From Hymenolepis diminuta (lineage: Eukaryota; Platyhelminthes; Cestoda; Cyclophyllidea; Hymenolepididae), in the NCBI GenBank assembly GCA_900708905.1, contig CAADRB010000004.1, forward strand, positions 4,068,180 through 4,132,179: a DNA stretch of 64,000 bases, in the 5' to 3' direction. A model generated the notes under the pieces. The model worked only from the letters and a program-made list of their open reading frames with translations, made no database searches and had not been told where the DNA came from. Of this stretch, positions 11,661-26,383 are shown piece after piece. The translations under genes were made by a program, and so were the position numbers. Numbering within the stretch: the stretch's first letter is position 1; each line of letters starts with the position of its first letter.

Positions 11661-14600
11661 ATCGCCAATATTAAAGCTAACATCGTAAATAATAGACAAA
11701 TGCTATCGAATTCAATGAAACACCTTGGTCTGTCAAGCTATTAATCCTCCACTTCGACAAACACTCCATCGTAATCTTCTGTAAATGATATAATTCGGTA
11801 AATTCGCAGAATGCACAACATTAAAATTGGATATGCCGTATTTGTGACGACTAGGCTTAAGGATCATTGAGGATCTTGATTTCTATTTCTAATTCATCGT
11901 GTGACTGATTTCAACGGCTCACTAATTCTCTAAAAGATAGTCGTCTACAAAGGTTCCCTAAGTTCGATAAATCTTAGAATTATCTTATTATTTTGATAAT
12001 ATACTGTGTCATATCTTACCAACTCCCTACCTTACAATGTCTCACTCATTTTCAGAACCAATAATCACGAATCTGGAACTAAGACAGCATGGGCGTAAAT
12101 GAGAACAACACAAAATCCACTGCAAGGTTTCCCAGAAGGATACAAACAGCTGATCCTTAAATCAGCACAGCATTTTGTACTGCATTCCTATGAAAATATC
12201 ACGAAATTCCGACTTTCGAAATGCACATAACTCTATGGCCATAGGCCATTTTTGATTTTATTTTAAAGGAGTCAAAATGAATCCAATCTCGAGGTGGTAT
12301 AAAGATCGAGCGTTTTAGAGGTCTGACAATGGATTTACAGGACTGAGACGAGGATTTTCCTGCATCAATTTGGGTAACACACTAATTTCAATTAATTTCC
12401 ATATTGGTGTGGCTCGTTTATTTTCTGCACTTTTAGTTAATTCGCACTCACTTACTACCGTTCCCGTTCGTAAAAATAATTTTTCTACATTTATTTTTCA
12501 TCCGATTGTCTTCTTCTTATCTTCTTAAAGCATCAAGACAACTAACTTGATTTACGTTCACATATTAACTTCAGCAGAACTGAAATTAAATGGGACCAAT
12601 ATTATTGAAATGTTCTGTTTCATTTCATAGTTTTCCAACCAAAGATAGACGGGACAAAGATTGAAATAAATTATTGAGTAAAAACGCCTCTTTTGATAAT
12701 ACTTTAAATCTATTCTTAGATGATTTTTATTGACTGCTCGTCTGAACAAAGAACTTAACACAACTCAAACACTTTGTCTAAATTCACCCTGTTTATCACA
12801 ACTCTGGTTCCACTCGCCCAGCGTTGATGCTTGCTCTCGTTCCTCCAATTTCAATTTCCTTCCAAAACGGTTGTCCAGTGTGCACGTGGGAAAGACTGTT
12901 GTTTCCTGTTAGTCTTGAGGAAGTTTATTGGTTTTGTGTGAGCTATTTAGCCAGGTTCCTTGGGCTCCGAATATAATTTTACTGACGGGATTAGTGCTCT
13001 TTTAGATGTTAATATAACATTTAAATATTTATACAATCAAATCGGAAATGTTTAGATTACATGCATTTTTGCCATAAATTTACAGTTTAACAAAATTATG
13101 ACAGCTTTGACCTGAGGAAGAAGGGAGAAACAGTAGTCTTTAATAAGAAAATAAATATGCCTATATAGAATTTGAAATGTGGTAAATGATTCGCTGCTTG
13201 GTTGGCCAATAATAAAAGCGATAATTGCTTCAGTGGTGATCTTACATATCCACTTGCAGGCACAGAAATCAAATCAAATTGATAACCCAGTGCAACAGGA
13301 ATAAAGTTTATAAATTTACCTCGAGTGCATTGGAAATATTCCATTTACTTTCCTACTGATTGGACAAAGAAAACAATAATCGAATAAAAGTGTTCTAATA
13401 CCCATATATTACAACCAGAGTTTTCACGATTTCATCACCCCCGTTAACAGGAGTATAAGAACTTAGTACTACTTCTCCTACATTGCATATTGAATTATTA
13501 ATGCAGGTCTTCAGAGCTTGTTAAAGTTGAAACCCGCAAACTATTTCGCTTATCTGAGAAGTCCCCTTAGATTCGAGGTGTCTCCTATACATCTAGTTTC
13601 TTTAACTGCTTTCTTTATAAAATCGTTGCTTGGAATCGTCCTTATGGCTTCAAAAGTGGCGCGTAAGAGCCTCTTCGTGGCTTTAAGTGAGGGAATCGCT
13701 TACAGATGCAGACTTGCAATCTGTGAATCACACCACCCATGGCGGTCCAGCAGGCTGCTTCGCAGTAGATTCCCACTTTCACAATTCCTCATCTTCCAAC
13801 TCTCCCTCCTTTTGCGTCTTAAATTTTAAGAAATTATTCTTTCTTGATCTTTTAGAGCTTATAAAACAGGGATGTTTAGGCTACCATAATTCAATATGTC
13901 ACCCCCAAATTTGATTTATTAAAATCTATATCCATCTGCTCTTTGTCAGTCTTGAAAAGTTTAATAAATTCTGATGATAAATGTATCAAAAGACCAAACT
14001 AGTTAATGAATTGCAAAATTTATGAAAAATTCCCCTCCCGTTAGGAACTCGAATCAAATGTCTTCAATGCACTCGAACAATACTCATAATCTTCATCTGT
14101 AGTACACTGGATTATCAGTTAGTGAATGTCTACGCTCACAGCTAGACATGTAAGACAATGCCAGCGCAATTTTCGCCACAATTATTGGCTAACTTGGCAG
14201 TCATTAGGTAAACAAGTTCTATATATGCAAATGTATTTCCTTATTAGAAAAAAACGGCCGCTTGAGCCACAGGCCTTATCCCTTTCTCCTTCTGGCCTCT
14301 GAGTGGTTGTATTTTTGCAAAAGTGGCTATTGGAGGGTTACTAAAATTCAATTTCATACAAATTTAGGATATGAAATATGCACATTCACTTGTTTAAAGA
14401 GCGTAATGCATATTAATTTTATACAAAACCAAAAAAATTGTTTTTGTTATGTTATGAAACTTACATTATATGAAGTGGGGCAGTTTTTTAATCAGCGAAA
14501 TAAAGTTTCCAATGGTTAAATCATCGTTAATTAATTTATGTCCAGGGAAACATCGCCGTTGAAAATCATCACGTCATTGAATGTCGTTGATTAAAACGCG

Positions 14601-14869
14601 ACTTATATTTAAATCTCGAATCCCCTCACTATTCAAAAGGTTTTTGCAAATAGAATACCATGATCACTAAAGGCACTCGCCAGTATCGCTTGTCTCATTA
14701 GAAGGCTTGGAGGTAGATTTCGGGACTTCACGGAATGTCATGTGCATATTTCATGTTCTTTTTTATGAAAGAAATGATTAAAATCGAAATATTTATGTTT
14801 TATGAAGATACTTACTGCTTACTCATATTTTACAATTACCCCTGTCCTTAATTACCTTGAATCGCAAAT
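11661..14869. other. Intergenic, no gene recognised
   Basis: About 3.2 kb between the SINE and the mariner element. Two overlapping open frames at 13518-13914 sit in a slightly GC-richer patch (about 13640-13810) but encode nothing I recognise and lack splice or start context. The rest is AT-rich with scattered stops in all frames. Confidence 0.5.
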
Positions 14870-14891
14870 GCCAGAAGTTCTGTCAATTTTT
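14870..14891 (+). repeat. Left terminal inverted repeat of the mariner element
   Basis: CAGAAGTTCTGTCAATTTT at 14872-14890; partner at 16115-16137 in inverse orientation. It ends the transposase 3' side. Confidence 0.85.
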
Positions 14892-16114
14892 TAAATTTGA
14901 ATTAAAGTGAATATTTTGTCAAAAATACATTTATTTAGCGCTCAACATAATCACCATTTCTATTAATTACATCTTTCCATCTTGCCATAAGCTTTCTCAT
15001 TCCTTCTTCAGAGAATTTGACCAGTTTGGACTCAAAAAAGAAACTAGCTTCGTTTCGACCTCTTCTCTTGAAGTAAGCCTTTGAAGTCTCATTAAATGAT
15101 TCTGTAAGCTCCTGAAAAGATGAAAATCGGTTGGTGAAAGATCGGGAGAATGGAGCGGGTGACGCATGACTTCCCAGCCAAATTCTTCAACGAGATTTTT
15201 GCTTGCTCTTGAAATGTGGGGTCTGGCATTGTTATGGCGCAGAATCACTCCCTTTTGATTGTTTAAAGAAGGCCGTTTTTCCAGCCGTTAACTACTTTTA
15301 AACGAGTTGCCTGCTGACAATAAACTTCAGATGTTATTGTTTGATTGTCACTCATTAGTTCATAATAAACAATTCCCCTCAAATTCCACCATACACACAA
15401 AAGGATTTTTTCGAGTTGTGGAATTGGCTTTGAATCACTGCCCTGACTTAGCCACTGTCTTTTGCGCTTAACACTGTTGTAAAGGATCCACCACTTCTCG
15501 TCACTGTCAGTTATGATTCGGTCTAAAAAAGGTGTCTGAAGTTCAGTTCACGAGAACGCAGTGGAACACAACAGGTGACACGCTGTTGCTTGTTGATTTC
15601 TGAATAATCGTGTGGGACTCATTTGGCAGCCTCTGAGACTTTCCCAGCCAAGTCTTTTCATTTTCCTATATATGATCATATGACAGCTTATGTGAAAGGT
15701 TTTGCTCAGCTCTCAATAGTGCAGGTTGGATTTTCATCAATGGCAACTTGCAATTGCTCAGAATTGAGTTTTTTGAGCGTCCTGCTTTCGATTCGTCTTT
15801 CAGACTGAAGTCATCCTTTTTGAAACCACCTACAGAAAACCACCTTCTGCAGGTCTTTTCATTCACAACATCATTTCCAAAAGTGTCTTTGAGTGTTTTT
15901 GCTGTTGAGCTTGGCGTATTTCCTCGATGAAATTCAAAGGGTAAAATACGGATGATATGCTCCTTATTTTGAGTGTATATTGGGGCTAGAAATATTTATT
16001 AATAACGATAATTATCGCACAATCTGAAAGAAGAAATAATATTTATTAATTACCATGATAAGCACACAACATTAACAAGTTAAGTTGAAGTAATCATGCC
16101 CTTAACACATAGCT

Positions 16115-16137
16115 CAAAATTGGACAGAACTTCTGTC
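16115..16137 (-). repeat. Right terminal inverted repeat of the mariner element
   Basis: On the minus strand this reads CAGAAGTTCTGTCCAATTTT, matching the left repeat except for one extra C. It lies upstream of the transposase N-terminal fragment. Confidence 0.85.
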
Positions 16138-19100
16138 ACAAGATAGCCGTTGAATTTTGCGATGAGCCCTAGTAAATGGAAAAGTACGGAATACTGTTGA
16201 AATTCGAATAAAAAATCTATGATTACGGATAGTTATTATCTGGATAAGCGATATGACAAAGCCATACTCAAGTTTGTGATGAATAATTTTTGTTGGAAGT
16301 CCTTGGATGCTAACAATACGAGTTTAAAGGTGTAATACATAATTAAAATCCATACACGATCAATTAAATAAACATATATTATTAAAGGTGGAAATTGTGC
16401 AGCATGCTTGAACTATCATCTCGATGATCATCAGCTTGTATTCAGATGAAATACGTGCATCATAAAGCTTACTTTTCTAATCAATTCGAACTAATTTACA
16501 TAGGTGCTAAGTCTAGCCGCGTCCTTTGAGATAACCATGTGTTCAGAAAGTCGAAAAATATTAACTCCGAATTTTACAATTAATAAAGATTTCTATCAAG
16601 TTGAGCATTTGGGCTTCTCTCAGAGGTGGAGCTGGATGACACACCTTCCACTTATCAAGAGAATTTGGCTTGAGCTTATCAAGCATTCTAGGTGTCTATT
16701 ATGAGGATAAGTAATAAACAGAAGGCACAAAGTACGTGAAACTGTGAAATTTACAGCCATCGGCTATAATTCATTTACTATCCCAAATACTGCAAGAAAT
16801 AACGCTATTCGCATCTGAAAGTTCCCAATACCCATAAATAAACAGCATTTTATCACGTGTGGACTGATGAATCGGCGAAGTTTCTTCCAGAAGAATATTT
16901 GAATAAGTTATTTTACTACAAAAAAATGAAGAAGCTCTGTTAACTAAATATATTTAAGTATATAAACTCTGTTGTGCTAAAATCACACACAGTGAAATAA
17001 CATGGAAGATCCTTTGCATTCTGAACTATTAGAAGAAAAACGAATTGAAGTGACAAGACCAACCCTTCTTGATTAAATAATACCGGTCAAAAAGGGCTGA
17101 ACATTCGTAGACAAGCATTTGCACCAATACAAGGGGCAAATTGCGAAATTTGAATTTTGGAACGTGAACTGACTCCATGTCCAAAAATCAAGTGAAGTAA
17201 GTATCTCTGATACTTTGACCTTGTTTTCAGCATCTTTTTGACCTCCTCCTTTTAATCATTGTTCGACTCTGGTATTCAATGTCACTTGGTTCCAACGATT
17301 AAAAATTGTAAATTTTTTGTATTACTGTGAGCAATAATAATAATAATAATAAAGACAATAAAGGAAATCAAAGGCTTCACTTACCTTCAGCTTTTCGTCC
17401 GTTCTAAGGTATCAACCTCGTTTATGACATTCTTGCAAAGCCTGTTCCAATAATATTTGTTCGTCATAGGTAAATATGAGTTGCTTTGCTAAAAAATTAA
17501 TTAGAAGTAAAGAAACCAATTTAACCTGGAAGAATATAAGCAATTCTAGCTATTCTAAACTTTTTTAGACATTGAGGTCATCGAGACACTTCAGCAATGT
17601 CCACTGCCACCCCATTTTTAAGAACTTTGGGAGATAAATGAGACAGAAGTGGATTTTTAAATTTTGACAAAGCAATATGGAACCTAGATTTCTGAGCTTG
17701 TTCCTGTTCCTTCTATAATATTTAAATTGAACTTTCGAAATCCACTAAAGGCAGTGGTGAAAACATGCAACTTGGGCAGAGAGAGGATTTTTTAGATCTG
17801 CTCTGACCTGAAGCTGATACTCTAATACCCCTCTTATCCATCAGAACTGACCGCTGCAGTTTGCCGTCCCCCTCATGGGATATGTGGCAGGATTGTTAGT
17901 AGAAAATTTCTTACTTGGTTTTTTTCAAATTTGCACAGCCCATTCTTTCAATTACCCCAAATTTGTTAATTTAAGGATGTTAGCAAATTATTCCTCTGTA
18001 TCTCGCTATTTCACTAGCATTTTGTGTAAATTGCACTTCCCTATACATGCCCTCGGCATTTAGAGAAAGTTGCATATTTACTGCTAAATCATGAATAATC
18101 GAAACGAACCGGGATGAAATAATAGGTTATTTACCCTACTCTATTCATTTTATTGGACTCTTCGGATGACCTTAATCTAGGTCGACTGTCTATTATTATT
18201 TTGTGGTAAAAAACTCCCAAAACTATGGTCCTGTTTCGTATAATCTCAATGGATAAATCTACCCAGATTAATAACTTTGGAAAAATTGGACCTGATAGTT
18301 AAGCAGCTCTGGAATGTGACTTCGGACATCCCAAGCTTTGTTGTTAACGGCTTAATACTGCACCTACCAGCAGCATAAACTCATCAACGAAAATTCATTT
18401 TCACTTCCGAAAACAATTTATTACGTTGGACATTCTTAGCTATTAAACAGACATGAGCATAACTGAATATAATATACAATGACTGGGTGTCATGAGAATC
18501 GAAACCATAACCCCGCCATTTCAGAAGCGCACGGTGTCATCAATTCTCTTTTAATGAGAGGTCTAAGATCCAGACCTGTTTTATTTTGTCGAAGGTGGGG
18601 AAGCTAGATTATGTTTTAACAACTCTAATTATCTTACGTTCAGACCTGTCCAAGCTTGCAGTAATCAACTTTTAGTATAATTGATATCCTTCATAATTGA
18701 CACAATCTAGCACGTTAATGCGGTCTCTTTTCCCTTCTCGACATTTATGATATTTCCTCCTTATTCGTAATGAAGACAAACCCAGGTTTGAACCAACCTA
18801 CTGACAAAAAAATCAACCCACATTATATCACCTGAAATGCGAGAAAATATGATGAATTAGTATTATAGCACCTTCAAAAAGCAGTTACTGTATCAGCCCA
18901 ATTTGCTACAATGGATAACTTTACCCGTCATCCTTCATACGAGTTATTTTTCGTAGAAGCATTCGGCAGCGATTATTGCAGCGAAATGGCAAAACCTTGG
19001 CAATTATGCATAATCCATGTTTTGATAATTATAGCGAGAAATGTTTATAGGATAATTCCTTCAAGTATGCAATCAGAATGGATATTAAGTTAATATCAAA

Positions 19101-22100
19101 ATAATATTATAGTGAATAATAAATAGTATTATTGATATGCTATTGTTTCAGATAAGTTTGGAAAAAGCACCCCCACACCTGGTGCATCTGTTTTACGTCA
19201 TTCGGTTTGATCTAGAAGATATCTGGGGAGTATAAACAATTACCCTCATCATATTCATTTAATTATCAAAATGTGGAAGTCATAAATATAAAAAATATAG
19301 GTATAAACGATAGGAAACAATAAGATATTATGAATTGGTAGATCAAAGAGATGGTGATATCAAAGAAGTGTGTTTGGAGAAGTAGCTAGGCAAATGAAAC
19401 TAACCACACGTGGGAACATTTGATAATTGGCCGTTTTATTTATCTCTACTATTTGTCTAATCCAGTATTAATATTCTCCTGACCTATTCTCTGACCTGTC
19501 CTAAAACGGGCGTCATTGTTCATACAACTAAATATTGACCGTAAATTCGATTTAAATTGCTTTTTTTTCCTTTTTCATACTTTGGCTGAACATCTCTTCC
19601 TTTAATCCTTAATACAACTCTTCTTATTCAACTACTGTTTTTCATCCATTCTGCTGGTATTGAAGTTAATAAACGACGGCTAATAATTTCAACTTGTCTA
19701 AAACCGTGGTTTTAAGTATTATGATTAAAAATTTAAATAATGACGATTTGTTTAATATACAATGAGCTTATTGTTTTCGAACTTTCTATTTGTACTAATG
19801 GGTGGAGAGGATTATTGAATTAAATAATTGATAAGTGCTAGAATCCTTATTTTCTTTCCTCCGTTTTTCAAAATCCGTTTAACATCTACAGCTATCTGTC
19901 ATTACCCTCTAATTCTTACCACAAGTAGGTCGGTTTAGTCTTTATTTCTCCCCGAAAGTACTAAATTAGGTATTTCTTATTTGTTCAAGCTAAAAGAAGG
20001 TGTTACCTTCAGGCCGAATTACTGTACATTTCATTGTCAAAAGTTAGTAACTAGGAGAATTAGTAAAAAATATTCAAACTTTAATTACGCCAATATTGTG
20101 CCTTATCCCGGAATGTTAAAATACGATACGCTACTTCGTCATCACCCTAGGTTTATTTAAAATCAGAAGGTATTGTCAGGATAAGAGAAGAATTCCTCCT
20201 CCACAAAAAGAATTTTCATCGCCAATTTTCTTCGGAATGATTAAGAAAACTACTCATTTACTGACACAGAAATGAAGTAAATTTAACAGTCAAAATTAGG
20301 ATATTTTTTTAGTCTTTGGTCTAGAAGAAACAAATACAGTCAGAGAGATATGCCCTTAGAAAATTATGCCATACCGCTGAAAAGTAAATAGAAGGCTTCA
20401 CTTTTCAAAATCCAGGAATTTTTAAAATTATTGGCTAAATAAATAAAAGCGAAGGACGAAGTTTGGTAGATAATTATCACCTCACTGTATTTTATTTATA
20501 TTTTATGTCCACATTAAAATCACGATCTGGGCAAGGGATTTTATGACTTTCAGTTTAATATTTATCAAAGATAGAGAAAGAAAAGGAAATATGAAGAGAT
20601 GATTTTTGAAAAAAGATTTTTCAAAAGCGCTTTTATTGCTTTCTTTTAATTATAAAGTTCATCAAAAGGTTATAACAAAGATAAGATTTTAATACGGAAT
20701 ATGTAGCTTTCAGTATTATATTTGGTGATCTTGTTCCCGAAACCAACGATTACTGTATTATCCAAGGTGCAATTGGCTCCGCTTTGTATTCAAATTTTTG
20801 ATGTTGGGAGAATTTGGAAGTATTCAGTTTATTTAAAGCTCAGCTGTAAAGGCCGTATGAGAGTTAAAGGTAATGGGAATTTTTCAAGAGATAAGATCCG
20901 TAATTGTCTGCATTGTCGTGATTCCATATTTCACAAACCAGTTTACATCCGTCTGAGAGTTGAAAGTCATACACCCTAAGTGGGTGGTGGTACCACCCCC
21001 ACCTTTTGTTTACATAGCTATTAGGTAAGAAATTTACAGGATGGTACCTGAATTTGACGTAACAGATCTCTGGGTGAACTCACATATACATAAGTCCGAT
21101 GCTTCAGAATACACGAAATTAAACAATAAATTCCTTTTTGAATAATGCATTCACTTGATTTAAGGCTAATTTCTTTTGCTTACTTCATTATTCACTTCAA
21201 AATTTTCCTGAGATAGGGAGAAATGGATGCATTGGATATTAAAATGGAAATATAACGCTTTTATTAATAACACAGAAATTTCAATTCTCGTTAAGCTCGA
21301 ATAAATACATATAATTAAATCATCACGAGCAGTTACTCAAGAGGAATAGAGCCCATTCCATTCTTAAAACTTTAACCAGACTCTTCATTCCGTAAATAAA
21401 GTTTTGAAATGGTGCCTGAGTTATCATAATGTTTGGCGCAGAAATGAAAATCAGATCGAATTTAGGGCGTGACGAAACACTGGAATTAAGATATAGTGCA
21501 GTCGCAAAATGTTGGTGTTAAAAATCATACACCCTATACACATTTATCCCACTTTTCTATTGACAAACCAAGATTTATAGTGGAGAAAATAGTGTAGCAG
21601 ATGCTACATCAATAAGCCATTTTGCTGCAGCTAACTAATCCTCCTAAGCAGTCCGGACAGCGTCCAGTAGAATCCTCTATTATAAGTTTGCTCCCAAAAT
21701 TAGCTAGGCTATGCCCAAAGTAGTGAGAACAAGAAAGGCGTGGAGTGGAGAGGGTTAATTGCTTCGTATCGATGGGATAGAAACAATCTATTATGTGAAC
21801 AGAGCTGCGTATGAGATGTTGTCCACGAGCTTGGTTCCTATACACAAACAACGCTAAGGCGCAGGGATAGTGACCGCTGATTGCCTGGAGGCCTCTGCAG
21901 GCGAATGCCACAATAGAAAGGTAAAGGATACTAATTAGGTAAAGTTTTGGCAAGAGTCAAGATACATCTGATTAAAATACTACACTCTATAGTAATCTGG
22001 TGGGTTAATAATTTTATCTGTGTGTATTCTGTTTACCCTTACGAAAAAATAATTAATGAATTCATATAATATTCTGCATAAACGCGTCTTTCATTACTGT

Positions 22101-25100
22101 ATTTAAAATTGAAATATGAGAAAATAAACTTAATTGGGATGGAATTTTACATTTTCAAGGATGACAATCGGCTCTGTTGAGTACCAAGACAGATTAAACT
22201 GAAAACCCCATTGCCTAAACTGTGATTTTTGTGTTCTTTCTTTCTAGTTCTCATTGTTCCTTAGTGATGCGAAAGAAGTCCTAATGCAAGTGAACCAGGA
22301 AAACTTTTCATATCTTCACCTTCACAAATGATAAAAATAAACCGCCTTTTGTTCTATTAAAAAAAGAGATCGAGAATAAAGATGTAAACTTCCTACTTCT
22401 TCTGTTCGTTATTGAGGAATATGCTTCTTAATTATCTTTTGGTAAACAGAGTGGAAATGATTGAAGAGAATTTAAGATCTAAAAATATTAATCATTGTGG
22501 ATATAAACAAATAATCTTGAGTCTAGTTAATTAAAAAATTCCCATTAATAAGTATAATATCCCTGTTCTTACTATGTGAACGTCATCTAACCTGCGTATT
22601 TGAAAGAAGCTAGGATATTAGGGAAGTACGAGCACACGTCACCCCATCAGAACCAATCGGGAATCTGGCATTCAAACAATATTTCAAGATCAACTGACCT
22701 ATCAGGTGTTATTAATTTATTGCAGAGTTATGTGAATAAAAGGAACAGAATTTGATTGAAAATACACTTTCAGTTCTTGAGAACTTTTGGTCTTTCAAGT
22801 GAAAATCTAAATACAAAGCTATAAAATTCTTCTAAACATTTGATGGTTAAAAGACATTAAACAATACATAGAAAAATCTTATCCCCGTTGCGTAATTTAG
22901 AATTGCATAATTTATATTGCTACCTGACGACAGTACAATAACTTTTTAAGGTAAATAATATTTTTTGGGGGAAAATTTTACATTTTCATAACAATTCGTA
23001 AGATCTTTTCGAATTCAACAAGGCTTAAATTTCGGATAATTTATCATGAAGAAAGTAATGGTAAAGGTGCTATTTAATGCAAGTAGCGGTAAGTAGATTG
23101 AAATCTGATCGATATATCATTACAACAGGGGCATAAAATATTATACTTAACGACAAAAATGTAAGAGCTGAATCCTGAGGCAAAGCCTATGCAAATAAGT
23201 GAATGTATACTAGTCACAAATTATAGGATACGTCAACTTAGCCACTATGAAGATTGGGAGAGGTAAGATACTCCGCTCTTATAAAATTGTTCAGTTCGTG
23301 ATGAAGACTCTCTTCTATTGTCAACTTAACCGGTTGGCAAAATTGTAAGTGAAAATGATCATTAGTTCAGTCAAATAGCTCAATATATTGCTTTAAAGAT
23401 CCGAATGCTCCTATAAACCTCAATCTGATGACACCGATCATTACTTGGGATAAAAATTTCCATTTCTCCTGTAAATATAATATTGAAAACTATATATTAC
23501 CGTATCGAGCATGTAGATTTGATGCAAACTGAGGCTTAGCACTTCATTCAAACGGCTTAATAATAAATTATCTTTATTAACAGCCACATAAAAGGCACTA
23601 TATTAATGTTTTCAAATGTACAAGACTCATTAATAAGATCCTCTTAAAATTTAAATAAAGAGATTTAGAATAATAGAAAAGGGAATACTCTAAGTTCTAA
23701 ATTTCATATTTGATACAAGCAAATTTCTATATCAGTTAGTTAAATAAAACTAAGTGCGTAAATTTATCTCTTTTAGTCCCACTTTCGATCTGCAATGTCT
23801 GTCCTGAAATTCGGCTTGAAATTTAAGGGCAGGATGAATTATTCGGATAGTAATAATCAACTGATTAGCCCGAAACATCACACCAGATAACTGATTACCC
23901 ACGACAACAGCTGAAGGAAGCGCGAAATTGCAGTGTGGATGGTGATGAATCATTTGCTTTCATTTGCAAGGAGAAAGCAAAGTGCTTTCTCACCTCCTGC
24001 CAAGACCATATCATAGTAGGCGAGCAGTGCTGCGGCCAAGAGAGAAAAAAAACTGGAAAATAAAGACTAAGTTACGATTAATAGCTCGATTCAGTTGACT
24101 CTGAAGGGCATTCAAGGCTGAGCTACATCATCAGTTTTACTTTGAAAATTGGTAATAATTTTGTTGAAACCACTGATTTTTCGAGAACTCCATTCTAGAA
24201 AATAATTGCAATATTCTAATCAAAGGTGCCAGCGGTGTCCAATGCTTACTTTGTTTGCAAGGGATCCATGATGGTGTTTAAGGTTTATAATGATTATAAT
24301 ATGATTTTACTATCATCCTCGTAATATCATTGAAACAAAAATGAATGCATTTATTGCAAATACGTTCATTGCACTCATTCTTTCTTTATCACATGAAGAG
24401 ACTATCAATAAACCATTATTTCTGTCAAATTGACTTAAATTTTCCCATTTAAATGTTATGAAATAGTTTATAACTGTGATTATAATCATTAGAGTAATTC
24501 TTAAATCCATCTAGCTCCTCTACTTAAGAAATCGAGATTCGGCAGCCCCGGTATTACCTAGTGGGGATCAGTTCAGAACTCATAACTCTTATTATTCAAT
24601 TAAACATCCCATTCACTATGAACTCTTTGGTAGGCGTAATGATGGTTCTGAAGCTGAAGTGGTTGCTAAAAAGACCTTCTATACATTGTACTTAGATAGG
24701 AAAAGTTTGCGTTTTTATCGAAAGTCATCAATCAGGCAAATTATGCGTTTAATTGACCCCCATACTAAAGTACTATAATGAAGATTTATTTTATATTATT
24801 GGCCAACATTAATAGTGGAGCACAAGTTAGAGCATGTATACGTATATGTTTATGCTGGTATTAGCTAGCATTAGTATTATAACTTAAAGACATTTAATTT
24901 AAATTTTCCAAATATAAAAAATTATCACAATGATAAGATTTCTTACTTAGAGGCTTGTTAACGAAGGACTGCTCCTCAAAAGCAATTAATCTTCTTGCTG
25001 ATTTAGTTCAAATCTAGGGAAGAGAATTAAAACTTAAGATGAAGTAAGATTTAGCAATGTCTTCCACGATTGCAAGAAGGTGATGAATTACAAAAAGTTA

Positions 25101-26370
25101 CTTGTTTTCAAGAAATGTAATGACCATTTTGCGAAAGCAAAAAATGAGTATTTTAAATGAGACTACTTTTGACAGTAACAACTTTTGCTTATTAATATTT
25201 TCCACATTTCTAGCCCGTAGTGAAATGCATCTGGCTAGAGATCAAAATTTGCCCGTCTAAATAGTCATTTTAGCAATAAGGGTACGGGTTCAATATTCAG
25301 CCATTTCAAAGAATTTAGCACAAAAATGATGGTTGCAGACTTGGTGTTAAGATCCATTTTATGCAAGCTAAGCAACGTTCTAGTAAACCTTAGTACTGCT
25401 GCTAGCTAAAGTCAGGAAGTCAAGGTGGAAGTATCTACGCGGGAACAATTTACTTTTATTGATGAAAAACAGATCACTTAAAACGTATAAACAGTTATGG
25501 ATGACTAAACGCTGTTTACATAACTCTAACTACATACAACAACAGGAGAGTTTGATTGAATAAGCACATTTCGGAATGGATCCAGAATGGTAACAAACAT
25601 AATGAAATGAGGAGACAGTAAACAGAGATTTGTTTAGAGAATAGTCAAAAATAGACATTTTGAGACACCACAAGACAAAATGAGACAAACGACTGAATTT
25701 GGTTAAGGATATATTAATAAGTTTAAATCGATTATTACAGGATTGGTATGCATAATAGATTATTTGTATGAGGTTTTAACTGCAAACTTCAAAGGCATGC
25801 TCACCGTCATGTGCTTTTCATAGAAAAATTTCTCTTTCATTACGACCGTTAAATTAGCTAATATATGTAAATTAAATTGTTCTTAAAATGACAGAACTCA
25901 TTCGACGAGTTAGTGAAAAGATGAAAAGAGTGGAATATCGGCCGGGTTCATAACGTGAATAAAGAAAAAATCAAGATGATAATTTCATGGAAAATCAAAA
26001 TCAGGAAGTGATGAAAATGGAGGTGTGCCAGTCGCTTCATTACATGGTGCGAATTCAATTCACAATAATACATATCGTTTAATAATTCTTTTTCAATTGC
26101 TGACATATCTTAAGTCAATAGCCAAATGTCACTGCCTTGAAATCCACTAGTAATTGTAAAATTACTGTAAATTGATAAATTTTGAATTTTGCGCTTTAAG
26201 AAATATGAAGTGGATTGATGAGTGAAAATGCAGTGAAGTGAAAGGAAAGATAAACGAATCGTGGGCCCTTATAGTCTCGTTTTCTCGAATATAACCTTTA
26301 AAACCGATTTGGTAAAATAATTATCAAAATTAGGGCAAATATCAATTTATAATATCTGCACACACTAGTT
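16138..26370. other. Intergenic, AT-rich, no gene recognised
   Basis: Ten kilobases with only short open frames lacking domains or splice context. Contains an (AAT)n run at about 17333-17352 and a 12-bp perfect palindrome GGTGGTACCACC at 20986-20997. A somewhat GC-richer block at about 21610-21940 has a 114-codon minus-strand frame with no recognisable domain. I see no RNA gene. Confidence 0.45.
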
Positions 26371-26383
26371 CATAGGTTTGCTC

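Larger units (their letters stand above)
14870..16137 (-). mobile_element. Inactive Tc1/mariner-family (mariner D,D34D) transposon
   Basis: Terminal inverted repeats: CAGAAGTTCTGTCAATTTT starting at 14872 and its near-exact inverse ending at 16135 (one extra C), enclosing about 1.27 kb, the usual mariner size. Minus-strand transposase pieces appear in order: EKTCRRWF and DFSLKDESKAGRSK (15860-15760), DSDEKWWILYN and KRKRQWL (about 15520-15440), WWNLRGIVYYEL (about 15390-15350), NNARPH and HSPDLSPTDFHLF (15240-15120). The spacing between the second and third catalytic positions is 34 residues, as in mariner, but the second Asp is Asn (HNNARPH for HDNARPH). Stops and frameshifts break the frame between 15250 and 15700. 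No intact TA duplication is visible. A dead DNA transposon. Confidence 0.9.

Noticed and set aside
11547..11744. 65-codon plus-strand open frame
   Set aside because: It lies mostly within the SINE body and has no recognisable domain.
13518..13914. Two overlapping plus-strand open frames
   Set aside because: Different frames, no homology recognised, no start or splice context.
16862..16895. Hammerhead-ribozyme-like core CTGATGAATCGGCGAAG
   Set aside because: The required GAAA after stem II is absent (GAAG) and no closing stem I/III was found; other CTGATGA sites (for example 23427, 27174, 56772) also lack the second core.
21609..21953. 114-codon minus-strand open frame
   Set aside because: No recognisable family or coding bias; single exon in a gene-poor region.
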